Shown piece by piece: positions 43,955 through 51,906 of a stretch of DNA of 64,000 nt (its first letter is position 1; each line of letters starts with the position of its first letter). The notes under the pieces are model-generated. The model saw only the letters and a program-made list of their open reading frames with translations. It was not told the DNA's origin and ran no database searches. Source of the stretch: Streptomyces sp. Ag109_O5-10 (lineage in GTDB: Bacteria; Actinomycetota; Actinomycetes; Streptomycetales; Streptomycetaceae); NCBI RefSeq assembly GCF_900105755.1, contig NZ_FNTQ01000001.1, positions 5,084,001 to 5,148,000 of the forward strand, in the 5' to 3' direction. The position numbers and the translations under genes are program-made.

Positions 43955-44530
43955 TCAGAGGTTGCCGAGTGGTTCGATGTCCAGGTGGGAGGGGGTGCCC
44001 CAGACGCGCAGCACCTCGTAGTCGGTGAACTCGTGGACCAGCCGGTAGGCCATGGCCGGCCGGGATCCGCGCCGCTGGGCGGCGAGATACAGCTCGGCCT
44101 CGCGCCGGTCGCGCCGGGGGGTGCCGCACAGCTCCCACTCCCGGCCGTTCCACGCCTCCGGCAGCCAGCGCTGCTGCGGCTGCGGACGGTCCGCCCGCAC
44201 GCCGTACCGGGACATGGCGGGCCCGGCGGCCTCCTCCGGCACGGGCCGGGGCCCACCCGCGAACTCCGACCGCCGTGCGGCCCGCCGCCGCGTCTCGCAC
44301 AGCAGGCACAGATCGGGGGCGCTCTCGTCCACGGGCCCCTGCGGATGCTCGGCACACCGGGTCGTGGGAGCGGCCCTGCTGACGCTCTCCTCCAGCAGGT
44401 CCAGAGCGCGCCGCAGGTCGTCCTTCACCTCGTGCAACTTGGCATCGGTCGTCTCGCCGGTCAGGGCCTCCCCATGCTCACCGAGCAGACGAAGGGCCCG
44501 GCCCAGGGCGGTGAGCTGGGAGTGGTTCAT
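43955..44530 (-). CDS. Hypothetical protein with CxxC motif
   Basis: 191 aa from ATG 44530. An N-terminal helix (MNHSQLTALGRALRLLGEHG) is followed by a region with a possible zinc knuckle (CAEHP ... CLLCE, about 60-85) and a C-terminal acidic fold (MAYRLVHEFTDYEVLRVWGT). No match to a family that I recognise. Confidence 0.7.
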   Translation of the reverse strand: MNHSQLTALGRALRLLGEHGEALTGETTDAKLHEVKDDLRRALDLLEESVSRAAPTTRCAEHPQGPVDESAPDLCLLCETRRRAARRSEFAGGPRPVPEEAAGPAMSRYGVRADRPQPQQRWLPEAWNGREWELCGTPRRDRREAELYLAAQRRGSRPAMAYRLVHEFTDYEVLRVWGTPSHLDIEPLGNL

Positions 44531-45010
44531 GGGGACCAGCGTGGCATACGGCGCCGACAACGTGATGTCGGCTCTGATGAGGCCGCCGACGGGGACGAGC
44601 GGGGCGGCGGGCTTCGCCGTACTCGGTGATCAGGCGCATTCAGGGGGCGCGACGGAGGCGACCTCCTGGCGATCGTCGTCCAGGGCGATGGTGGGCGAAG
44701 CGTCCAGGGCTGGGGGCCGCAGCAGGGGGAGGGTCACGCGTTCGCCAGTCGGATCTCGCCGGAGGCACGCTCGGCCGCGGCCTCAGGGGACTCGACGTGA
44801 CCCATGGGCAGCTTCTTCTCGCGCGCCGGGCCTTCGCGCTGGCGATCCTTTCGAGCCGTATCGCGTCCGGCGGCGTCAACACGGACGCCTTCCGGCACGC
44901 CCTGAAGCGCCTGGACCGGGCGGCCTACTTCGACGACGGCTACTACGGCCGCCGGCTCAACGGCGGCGAGCTGACGCTCGACGACAACGCCGTCCTCTCC
45001 CCGGACGACG
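44531..45010. other. 480-bp region with fragmentary ORFs
   Basis: On the minus strand a 35-codon ORF starts at a GTG overlapping a stop at about 44736 (LPLLRPPALDASP, then TIALDDDRQEVASV). It looks like a protein tail, without its beginning. On the plus strand the frame at 44797 is listed separately. The region looks like deletion debris next to an XRE/DUF397 module. Confidence 0.3.
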
Positions 45011-45069
45011 TCACCGCCCGCGCCCAGACCCTGGCGCGGCGCCCCCGGGGCCACGACCACGGCTCTTGA
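44797..45069 (+). CDS. Short hypothetical protein, possibly a gene remnant
   Basis: 90 aa from GTG 44797. A helical N-terminus (RRAFALAILSSRIASGGVN) precedes a protein-like section (AFRHALKRLDRAAYFDDGYY, ELTLDDNAVLSPDDVTARAQ), with codon bias normal for a real gene. It overlaps the DUF397 stop by 59 bp on the other strand. It could be a small standalone gene or the end of a larger deleted one. Confidence 0.4.
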   Translation: MTHGQLLLARRAFALAILSSRIASGGVNTDAFRHALKRLDRAAYFDDGYYGRRLNGGELTLDDNAVLSPDDVTARAQTLARRPRGHDHGS

Positions 45070-45253
45070 CGCCGTCGACGAAGGCCGACCAGGTGTCCGG
45101 GAGGAACGTGAGGGTGGGGCCGTGGGGGGCGGTTTTGGAGTCGCGGACGGGGATGAGAGTGGGGTGGGCGGCGGCTACTTCGAGGCAGTTGTCGTTGCCA
45201 CCGCTGTACGTCGACTTGCGCCAGTTCAGTTGGCTGTCAGGGCTGTTCCTCAT
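45011..45253 (-). CDS. DUF397 protein
   Basis: 80 aa from ATG 45253. One normal DUF397 core: LNWRKSTYSGGNDNCLEVA, then IPVRDSK and TWSAFVDGV. It overlaps the end of the XRE gene by 17 bp, the standard XRE/DUF397 arrangement in Streptomyces. Confidence 0.9.
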   Translation of the reverse strand: MRNSPDSQLNWRKSTYSGGNDNCLEVAAAHPTLIPVRDSKTAPHGPTLTFLPDTWSAFVDGVKSRGRGPGGAAPGSGRGR

Positions 45254-46076
45254 GGGTGTAATCCTGAGCCAATGACTCCACAAGAGCCAGGGACTGCTCC
45301 TGCGAGAGCGCGGAGGCCACGAGGAGATCGAACACGAACCTCAGTTGGGTGACGGTGGCCGGGTCGTCGTCCATACGTCCGCTACGCACCCCCTCGCAGT
45401 AGGCAAGCGGAGGGGCGTCCGTGAATTCCATCAGCTTCAGGGCACCCTGCATTGCCGCGTGCCCGCCTGCGCTGAACGGCAGTACCTGCACGATGATCCG
45501 ATTGCGGTGGGCCAGGTCGGCGACATGCCGTAGAGCCTCTGCCATCACCGTCGGACCGCCAACCCTTCTGTGTAGAGCTGCCTCGTCAAGGACCGCCCAC
45601 AACACCGGCCTTGTTGGGTCGTCGAGCAGTCGGGCCCGCTCCATACGGCCTTCTGTCCACTCCTCGATGGTCTCTTCCGGTGCCATCGGCGCCCACACCC
45701 GGTCCACTGCCCGGGCGTAGGGGCGCGTCTGCAGGAGTCCGGGGATCAGGAGCGGTGCGTATTGCCTGATTGCCGTGGCAAGAGCCTCTGCTTCCGCAAC
45801 CTCCTCGAAGGGTCGCTCATACTTCGACTTTGCCGCCGCCCTGCAGTTCCGCGTGAAGAAGCCTCCTGTCTCCAGGACTTCGTCCAGCAACTGTGCGTAC
45901 TCCGGCTGCATCCGCCGCGTCCCCGCCTCCAGCTGCCCGATGAACGAGCCGCTCACGAAAACGCGCTGACCCAACTCGGCCTGGCTCAGCCCCTTCTGCT
46001 CCCGCGCATGGCGTAACTCCGCCCCCAGCAGGGCGCGCGGCGACGACGACGGGTCCAGGTCCTTTGGTCCTGACAT
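45237..46076 (-). CDS. XRE-family regulator with DUF5753 domain
   Basis: 279 aa. N-terminal helix-turn-helix (LRHAREQKGLSQAELGQRVF, SGSFIGQLEAGTRRM; about 17-55) and a C-terminal DUF5753 domain (YAPLLIPGLLQTRPYARAV at about 105, EAALHRRVG, VQVLPFSAGGHAAM). ATG 46076 with GGGAGTGG upstream. Paired with the overlapping DUF397 gene; such pairs often affect development or antibiotic production. Confidence 0.93.
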   Translation of the reverse strand: MSGPKDLDPSSSPRALLGAELRHAREQKGLSQAELGQRVFVSGSFIGQLEAGTRRMQPEYAQLLDEVLETGGFFTRNCRAAAKSKYERPFEEVAEAEALATAIRQYAPLLIPGLLQTRPYARAVDRVWAPMAPEETIEEWTEGRMERARLLDDPTRPVLWAVLDEAALHRRVGGPTVMAEALRHVADLAHRNRIIVQVLPFSAGGHAAMQGALKLMEFTDAPPLAYCEGVRSGRMDDDPATVTQLRFVFDLLVASALSQEQSLALVESLAQDYTHEEQP

Positions 46077-46188
46077 GGGCCACTCCCTGTCTCAACAGCC
46101 GAAGTTGTTGGGATGCCGTATCTGGCCAGGTTAGATGCGCCTCCGACACGCTGTGTGGTGAACCGGAAACTCAGCGTGGAGGTAGGGA

Positions 46189-46587
46189 ATGGTGCTGCGG
46201 CCCACCGAAGAAGTCGTGGAGATGTTGCGGTCGGCCCTGCGGGGCGCCGGTGTCGTGCTGCCGTCGCTCTGCGTCGACCCGGTGACCGGCGCGAGCGACG
46301 AGCCGTTCGCCCTGGTCGAGTTGGGGCGGTGCAACGTGCGGGTCGCGGAGCGGCTGGCCTCGGTGGTCCGGGGCGAACGGCCGCCGCTCGGTACGTACGT
46401 GACGGACGTACGGGACGGCCGGATCGGCGAGGTCAGGGGCCACGTCGGCGGTGTCGTGCAGGTGCGGCCCGTGGCGGGTGGGCGGGAGTGGGACTGTCCG
46501 GCGGGGGCGCTGGAGCCGGCGTCACCGGACGACGTGCTGCGGGCGCAGGTGCGGCGGGCGAACGCGGCTGCGCGGCGGCCGGGTTGA
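46189..46587 (+). CDS. Hypothetical protein, 132 aa
   Basis: ATG 46189. Two sections: MLRSALRGAGVVLPSLCVDP and VTDVRDGRIGEVRGHVGGVV, the latter resembling a small SH3-like barrel (as in KOW-like folds) seen in Streptomyces proteins coded divergently from XRE/DUF397 genes. Probably the partner of a regulatory module. Function unknown. Confidence 0.75.
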   Translation: MVLRPTEEVVEMLRSALRGAGVVLPSLCVDPVTGASDEPFALVELGRCNVRVAERLASVVRGERPPLGTYVTDVRDGRIGEVRGHVGGVVQVRPVAGGREWDCPAGALEPASPDDVLRAQVRRANAAARRPG

Positions 46588-46634
46588 GGAAATCTCGTTG
46601 GCTCCGGGAACGGCTCGGAAGCGAGACTGTCGGC

Positions 46635-47543
46635 GTGACTCTGCATGAGGACGAGGTTCCGGTCGACGAGACGCTGATCCGTCAGCTGCTGGCGGCTCAG
46701 CGCCCGGAGTGGGCCGGTCTGCCGTTGTCGCGTGTCGGAGCGGGTACGGATAACACCATGTACCGGCTGGGCGATGACCTGCTGGTGCGTCTGCCCCGGA
46801 CCGTGGCGAAGGGCCGGGCGCTGCGGAAGGAGCAGGAGTGGCTGCCGCGCCTGGCACCCTCTCTTTCGTACCCCGTTCCCGAGCCCGTCCACGCCGGGCT
46901 GCCCACCGGCGGCTACCCGGCCCGCTGGTCGGTCTACCGGTGGATCGACGGTGACGAGGCCGGTCCGGACACCGTCCGGAACTGGGCCGCCTTCGGCGCC
47001 GACCTGGCGGCCGTCGTGCGGGAGCTGCACGGCATCGGCCTCATGGGGGCGGCGCGCGCGGACGACCTGAGCTGGTACCGCGGAGGCAGCCTGCGGGATT
47101 GTGCCGACTGGGTCGGTACGTATTTCGGGGAATGCCGTGCGGTCGCCGGGGACGAACTCGATGTCGCGACCCTGGAGCGGCTGTGGCAGGCAGCGCTCGC
47201 GCTGCCCGAGCCCCGGGGACCGCACGTGTGGCTGCACGGCGACCTCAAGCCCACCAACCTCCTGGTCCGGCAGGGCAGGCTGCACGCGGTCATCGACTTC
47301 GGGTCTCTCTCGGTCGGCCATCCGGACGCCGAGCACTCCGTGCTCTGGGACCTGCCGCAGGACGCCCGGGGTGCCTATCGGGACGCCATGGGCATCGACG
47401 ATCCCACCTGGACGCGGGCCCGTGCCTGGGCGATCGCCGTCGGGGTCAGCGGAGTCGCCTACTACTGGCGGACCTTCCCCGCCTTCGTCGCCGAATGTCT
47501 GGCGCGGCTCCGGGCGATCCTCTCGGACGCCGCCGCGCGGTGA
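46635..47543 (+). CDS. Aminoglycoside-phosphotransferase-like kinase (APH family)
   Basis: 302 aa from GTG 46635. N-lobe with VGAGTDNTMYRLGDDLLVRL, C-lobe with catalytic HGDLKPTNLLV (about 204-214) and metal-binding DFGSLSVGHP (DFG-like). It phosphorylates a small molecule; family members include macrolide and aminoglycoside kinases as well as housekeeping sugar kinases. Whether it gives resistance cannot be told. Confidence 0.9.
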   Translation: MTLHEDEVPVDETLIRQLLAAQRPEWAGLPLSRVGAGTDNTMYRLGDDLLVRLPRTVAKGRALRKEQEWLPRLAPSLSYPVPEPVHAGLPTGGYPARWSVYRWIDGDEAGPDTVRNWAAFGADLAAVVRELHGIGLMGAARADDLSWYRGGSLRDCADWVGTYFGECRAVAGDELDVATLERLWQAALALPEPRGPHVWLHGDLKPTNLLVRQGRLHAVIDFGSLSVGHPDAEHSVLWDLPQDARGAYRDAMGIDDPTWTRARAWAIAVGVSGVAYYWRTFPAFVAECLARLRAILSDAAAR

Positions 47544-47578
47544 CGGCGCGAGCCGTCACTCGGGCGCCGGTGACGTCA

Positions 47579-49132
47579 TCACCCGGATCGCCGAGGTGAC
47601 GGGTCACCCGGAGCACCTGCCCCGCTGAAGCCGGCGTACGTCGCCAGGAAGCCGACGGCGTAGCCGGTCAGCAGGCCGCCCGCGTAGATCGCCGCCGCCA
47701 GGGCCGGGCCCCTGTTCCCCGTGAGAAGGGGGAACAGGGCCCAGCCCGAGGGGCCGATGGCGGTGGCGCCCACCCGGTCGCCGAGCACCGCGAAGAAGCC
47801 GACGAAGGCGCCGCCCGCCGCCCCGCCCGCGCAGGCGGTGAGGAAGGGGCGGCCGAGGGGGAGCGAGACGCCGTAGATGAGGGGTTCGCCGACGCCCAGC
47901 AGGCCCGCCGGGAGCGCCGATCTGATCGTCGTCCGGAGCTGCGTGTCGTGGCGGAGGCGGGCGTAGACGGCGAGGGCGGCGCCCACCTGGCCCGCGCCCG
48001 CCATGGCGAGGAGGGGGAGCAGGACGGTGTAGCCCTGCTGCTGGATGAGGGTGGTGTGGATGGGGATCAGGGCCTGGTGCAGGCCCAGCATGACGAGGGG
48101 CAGGAAGAGCCCGCCGAGGACGAGTCCGGCGAGGGGTCCCGTGGTGGCGAGCAGCCAGTTCGCCGCGGTGCCGATGGCGGACGAGACGAGACCGGCCGCG
48201 TACATGAGGCCGTAGAGCGTGGCGAGGCCCGCGACGAGGACGGTGACCGTGGGGGTGAGGAGCACGTCGAGGGCGTCCGGGACGCGCCCCCGGCACCACC
48301 TCTCGACGCCGACGGCGAGCAGGGCCGCCGCCAGGGCCCCGAGGACCCCGCCCTGGCCGGGCGCGAGCGCCACTCCGAAGGCCGTCACCTTCGCGACGCC
48401 CGGATAGACGACGACCGCCGCGACCGCGCCCCCGAGCACGGGCGTCCCGCCGAACACCTTCGCCGTGTTGTATCCGACGAAGACGCTGATCAGCGCCATG
48501 AAGCCGGAGGCGACGGCGGCGAGGGCGGGGGTCAGCCAGGGCAGCCAGCCCGCGTTCACGAGGAGCCCGTTGAGGCCGGCCAGGACCCCGCAGCCGATCA
48601 GGGCGGGGATGAGCGGCACGAAGACGTCGGCGACGCGGCGCAGGGCGGTCTTGAGGGGGGTCGCGTTGCGCCGGGCGCGGGCGGCCTTCAGTTCGGCGCC
48701 GCGGGCGGCGAGGGCCACGGCGTCGTGATCGGGCCGGCGTCCTCGCGTGTGGGCGCGTCGTGGTTGCTCGCGCGGTTCCCCGCGCCCCGTGGGGGCGCGG
48801 AGGCCGTCCGGAGCCGGGCCGCCCGGCTCGAAGGCGTCCGGCCGGTCGTCGTCCGGTGCGCGACGGGCGGTTGCGGCGGTGCCCAGCAGACTTTCGAACT
48901 CGGCGGTCACCGCCACCACCGCGCCCGGGCCGATCACCACCTGGAGGGTGTCGCCGTCGGCCACCACCCCCAGCACCCCGGGCACCGCCCGCACCGCCTC
49001 CGCGTCGACCCGCTCCCGGTCGGCGATGCCCAGCCGCAACCGGGTCATGCAGTGGGCGACGGAGGTGACGTTCCCGGGGCCGCCGACCAGGGGCAGCAGC
49101 GCGGCGGCGGTGTCGTACGACGATCTCTGCAC
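47579..49132 (-). CDS. PTS EIIBC permease, probably for N-acetylmuramic acid
   Basis: 517 aa. The N-terminal EIIB domain (about 1-80) has the phosphorylation Cys28 in SVAHCMTRLRL. A linker of about 60 residues follows, then the EIIC membrane domain (about 150-510, ten or so helices; GGTPVLGGAVAAVVVYPGV and PIHTTLIQQQGYTVLLPLL). EIIA must come from elsewhere. GTG 49132. It lies 16 bp after murQ in an operon with an RpiR regulator, which points to MurNAc uptake as in MurP. A copy of the dispersed repeat is translated inside the linker. Confidence 0.88.
   Translation of the reverse strand: MQRSSYDTAAALLPLVGGPGNVTSVAHCMTRLRLGIADRERVDAEAVRAVPGVLGVVADGDTLQVVIGPGAVVAVTAEFESLLGTAATARRAPDDDRPDAFEPGGPAPDGLRAPTGRGEPREQPRRAHTRGRRPDHDAVALAARGAELKAARARRNATPLKTALRRVADVFVPLIPALIGCGVLAGLNGLLVNAGWLPWLTPALAAVASGFMALISVFVGYNTAKVFGGTPVLGGAVAAVVVYPGVAKVTAFGVALAPGQGGVLGALAAALLAVGVERWCRGRVPDALDVLLTPTVTVLVAGLATLYGLMYAAGLVSSAIGTAANWLLATTGPLAGLVLGGLFLPLVMLGLHQALIPIHTTLIQQQGYTVLLPLLAMAGAGQVGAALAVYARLRHDTQLRTTIRSALPAGLLGVGEPLIYGVSLPLGRPFLTACAGGAAGGAFVGFFAVLGDRVGATAIGPSGWALFPLLTGNRGPALAAAIYAGGLLTGYAVGFLATYAGFSGAGAPGDPSPRRSG
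48757..48799. repeat. Dispersed repeat copy inside the PTS linker
   Basis: GGTTGCTCGCGCGGTTCCCC, then GCGCCCCGTGGGGGCGCG, matches the core of the intergenic family. It is read in frame as part of the EIIB-EIIC linker (APTGRGEPREQPRRAHT). Confidence 0.7.
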
Positions 49133-49148
49133 CCCCCGAGGGTGCGCG

Positions 49149-50078
49149 TCAGCCGCCCGTCGCGGTGAGCGCCGCGCGCAGATGGCCGCCGGACTCCTCC
49201 AGAAGGCGGGCGGCGGTGGGCCCGTCGACCCCGGCCAGGATCACCAGGACGGCGGGCTTGACCTCGCCGTCGGTGGCGGTGAGGGCCGCCTCGATCTCGT
49301 CGTCCGGCGCGCCCGTGGCGAGCGCCACGATCCGCCGTGAACGGGCGCGCAGCTTCTCGTTCGAGGCGCGGACGTCGACCATCAGGTTCCCGTAGGTCTT
49401 GCCGAGCCGGATCATCGTGATCGTCGACAGCATGTTGAGGACGAGCTTCTGCGCGGTGCCGGCCTTGAGCCGGGTGGACCCGGTGAGCAGTTCTGGGCCG
49501 ACCACGACCTCGATCCCGTGCTCGGCGGCGGCCGCGAGCGCGCTGCCTGCGTTGCAGGAGAGGCCGACGGTCAGGGCGCCGAGGGCGCGGGCGTGCTCGA
49601 CGGCACCGACGGCGTACGGGGTGCGGCCGGACGCGGAGACGCCGACGACGGAGTCGGCGGGGCCGATGCCGAGCGTGTCGATGTCCGTGCGGGCCAGCTC
49701 CGCCGAGTCCTCGGCCCCCTCCACGGACGTCACCATGGCCGAGGGCCCGCCCGCGATGACCCCGACGACCTGACCGGGCCGGGTGTTGAAGGTCGGCGGA
49801 CACTCCGAGGCGTCCAGGATCCCGAGCCGCCCGGCGGTACCGGCTCCGGCGTAGACCAGCCGTCCGCCCTGGGCCATCCGGGCGGCGATGCCGTCGATGG
49901 CGGCCGAGATCTGCGGCAACCGCAGAGCCACGGCACCGGCCACCGCGGCGTCCTCACCGTTCATCAGGCGCGCGATGTCGAGGGTGGGCAGCGTGTCGAT
50001 CTCGGCGAGCTCCGGCCGGAAGGCCTCGGTGGTGAGCGTTTCCAGCTCGCTGCGGAGTGAGCGGTGTTCGGTGGTCAT
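49149..50078 (-). CDS. murQ: N-acetylmuramic acid 6-phosphate etherase
   Basis: 309 aa. SIS-domain lyase that cleaves the lactyl ether of MurNAc-6-P to GlcNAc-6-P and lactate. Family signature GRLVYAGAGTAGRLGILDAS, the catalytic Glu in ECPPTF and the C-terminal UBA-like helices (LVILAGVDGPTAARLLEES). ATG 50078 (MTTEHRS) is preferred over the longer frame that runs into a repeat copy. The product GlcNAc-6-P is the NagA substrate made at 26-27 kb. Confidence 0.95.
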   Translation of the reverse strand: MTTEHRSLRSELETLTTEAFRPELAEIDTLPTLDIARLMNGEDAAVAGAVALRLPQISAAIDGIAARMAQGGRLVYAGAGTAGRLGILDASECPPTFNTRPGQVVGVIAGGPSAMVTSVEGAEDSAELARTDIDTLGIGPADSVVGVSASGRTPYAVGAVEHARALGALTVGLSCNAGSALAAAAEHGIEVVVGPELLTGSTRLKAGTAQKLVLNMLSTITMIRLGKTYGNLMVDVRASNEKLRARSRRIVALATGAPDDEIEAALTATDGEVKPAVLVILAGVDGPTAARLLEESGGHLRAALTATGG

Positions 50079-50118
50079 TCGGATACGGCCCTTTTCAACG
50101 CGGAGGAGTGCATCAACT

Positions 50119-50163
50119 CGGGGGCGCGGGGAACTGCGCGACAAGCCACGACGAACCGGCACG
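50119..50163. repeat. Dispersed repeat copy upstream of murQ
   Basis: CGGGGGCGCGGGGAACTGCG, then CGACAAGCCACGACGAACCGGCAC. It matches the start of the 69-bp unit at 4181, between the regulator and murQ. Confidence 0.8.
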
Positions 50164-50189
50164 CTCCCACCATGATCAAGCCCTACGGT

Positions 50190-51167
50190 CTATCGAGGCA
50201 CACTCCGGTGCCGGTGGGCCAACGCCTCGTACGACGCCGCCAACGCCGGAGCCGCCGCCTCGTACGTCCGCTGCGCCACCCCCACGAACAGACAGTCCAC
50301 CACCAGCAACTGCCCGGTCCGCGACGACATCGCCGCCGGCCGCAGCTCGCTCTCCCGCGCCGTCGACGTCGTCAGCACATGGTCGGCGTACTGCGTCACC
50401 GACGACCCCGGCCGCCCGGTGATCGCGACGGTCGTGGCCCCCCGTTCGAAGGCCACCCGCAGCGGCTCTATGACATCCCCGGTCGACCCGGAGTGCGTGA
50501 TCGCTATCGCCACGTCCCCGGCCCGCAACTGCACCGCGTTGGTGACCGCGAGATGCGGATCGCTGTGGGCGTGCGCCATCAGGCCTATCCGCAGCAGCTT
50601 CTGCGTGAGGTCCTGGGCGACCAGCCCCGACGCCCCGATGCCGTACACGTCGGTCCGCCGCGCCCCGGCGAGCGCGCTGACGGCGGCCCCCAGCTGCACC
50701 GTGTCGAGGCCGGCCGCCGTGTCCGCGAGGGTCTGCTGCTCGTCGTAGGCGAGTTTCGCGACGACGTCGGCGATCGGGTCGTCGACCGCGATGTCGGTGG
50801 TGATGGCGGGCGCCCGCCCCGACTGCTGCTGGGCGGCGAGCCCGGCGAGGGCGAGCCGCAGGTCGCGGTAGCCGGGGTAACCGAGCAGCCGGGCGGTGCG
50901 CACGACGGTCGCCTCGCTGGTTCCGGTCAGCTCCGCGAGTCCGGTGACCGTGAGGGCGGCGCAGCCGGCCGGGTCACCCGCGACGGCCTCGGCCACGCGC
51001 TGCATGGAGCGGGTCATGGAGGGCGCCAGGGTCCGCACCTTGGCCGCGAGGGCGGCGGGCGCCGGCGGCGCGGCACCGCTGCCATGGCTGCCTCCGTGGC
51101 CGCCGCCACGGCCGCTTCGTTGGCCGCTTCCGTGGCCGCCGAAAATTTCCTTCGCGCTCTCGATCAC
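50190..51167 (-). CDS. MurR/RpiR-family transcriptional regulator
   Basis: 325 aa from GTG 51167 (AAGG-type upstream). A Gly/Ser/His-rich N-terminal tail (about 12-30) precedes the RpiR helix-turn-helix (about 35-115; LAELTGTSEATVVRTARLLG) and a SIS domain (about 130-320; VYGIGASGLVAQDL, THSGSTGDVIEPL) that senses a phosphosugar, likely MurNAc-6-P. Upstream of murQ and the PTS gene in the same orientation. Confidence 0.9.
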   Translation of the reverse strand: MIESAKEIFGGHGSGQRSGRGGGHGGSHGSGAAPPAPAALAAKVRTLAPSMTRSMQRVAEAVAGDPAGCAALTVTGLAELTGTSEATVVRTARLLGYPGYRDLRLALAGLAAQQQSGRAPAITTDIAVDDPIADVVAKLAYDEQQTLADTAAGLDTVQLGAAVSALAGARRTDVYGIGASGLVAQDLTQKLLRIGLMAHAHSDPHLAVTNAVQLRAGDVAIAITHSGSTGDVIEPLRVAFERGATTVAITGRPGSSVTQYADHVLTTSTARESELRPAAMSSRTGQLLVVDCLFVGVAQRTYEAAAPALAASYEALAHRHRSVPR

Positions 51168-51222
51168 CCTTGAAAGATATTTTCGGCTCGGGTACCCGGT
51201 CAAGACCGCGCACAATAGGACC

Positions 51223-51609
51223 ATGGACCCCGTGAGCCCCCTGGAACAGGCGTTGCACGCCGCCCGCGCCCTCGTGCTCGCCGATCTGGTCGCGGGCGAG
51301 GTCGCCGAGGCCGACGTCGTCTCGCTGGTCGAGGACTCCGTCGTACAGCGCCGCTGGTGGGTGGAGCAGTGGCCGGAGGGCGCGGGGTACGTGGTGGGCC
51401 TGGTGGCCCAGGACGTACAGGACGCGCTCCTCGAACGGTACGGCCGCTGGCCGCTGTGCCCGGTGTGCGGCTCCGGCGACCCGCACGCCCTGGACGTCGA
51501 ACCCGAACTCGGCCCGGACCCGCACTGGGTGTGCCACAAGGTGGGCGTGAAGGTCGCCTCGGTCGGCTCACTGGGCGGTTCCCTGGGTGGCGGGATGCCC
51601 TCCTCGTGA
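51223..51609 (+). CDS. Hypothetical protein, 128 aa, with CxxC
   Basis: ATG 51223. A helical, acidic N-terminus (QALHAARALVLADLVAGEVA) followed by WWVEQWPEGAGYVVGLVAQD, a zinc-knuckle-like CPVCGSGDPHAL (about 85-96) with WVCHK, and a Gly/Ser tail. Common in streptomycetes next to DUF4031; function unknown. It is divergent from the RpiR gene. Confidence 0.78.
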   Translation: MDPVSPLEQALHAARALVLADLVAGEVAEADVVSLVEDSVVQRRWWVEQWPEGAGYVVGLVAQDVQDALLERYGRWPLCPVCGSGDPHALDVEPELGPDPHWVCHKVGVKVASVGSLGGSLGGGMPSS

Positions 51610-51619
51610 CGGAGTTCTC

Positions 51620-51892
51620 ATGACGGTGTACATCGATCCGCCGAACTGGCCGGGCCACGGCCGGATGTGGTCCCACCTGGTCAGCGACGTCTCGTACGCC
51701 GAACTGCACGCCTTCGCCGAGGACATGGGCGTACTGCGGCGCGCCTTCGAGCGCGACCACTACGACATCCCCTCGCACCGCTACCGGGACGCGGTCCGGG
51801 CCGGTGCCGTGGAGGTCAGCAGCCGCGAGGTGGTGCGGCTGCTGCACGGGGCTGGGCTGCGCCGCCGCAAGAGCGACGTGCCCCGCGGGTAA
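51620..51892 (+). CDS. DUF4031 protein
   Basis: 90 aa. Matches the short DUF4031 family along its length (MTVYIDPPNWPGHGRMWSHL, then DHYDIPSHRYRDAVRAGA and VSSREVVRLLHGAGLRRRK). Function unknown. ATG 51620, 10 bp after the preceding gene, so cotranscribed. Confidence 0.88.
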   Translation: MTVYIDPPNWPGHGRMWSHLVSDVSYAELHAFAEDMGVLRRAFERDHYDIPSHRYRDAVRAGAVEVSSREVVRLLHGAGLRRRKSDVPRG

Positions 51893-51906
51893 CGGCGCCT
51901 GCGCCC

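Noticed and set aside
46635..47543. Calling the APH-like kinase an antibiotic resistance gene
   Set aside because: The fold is shared with many housekeeping kinases, and no motif points to a specific drug.
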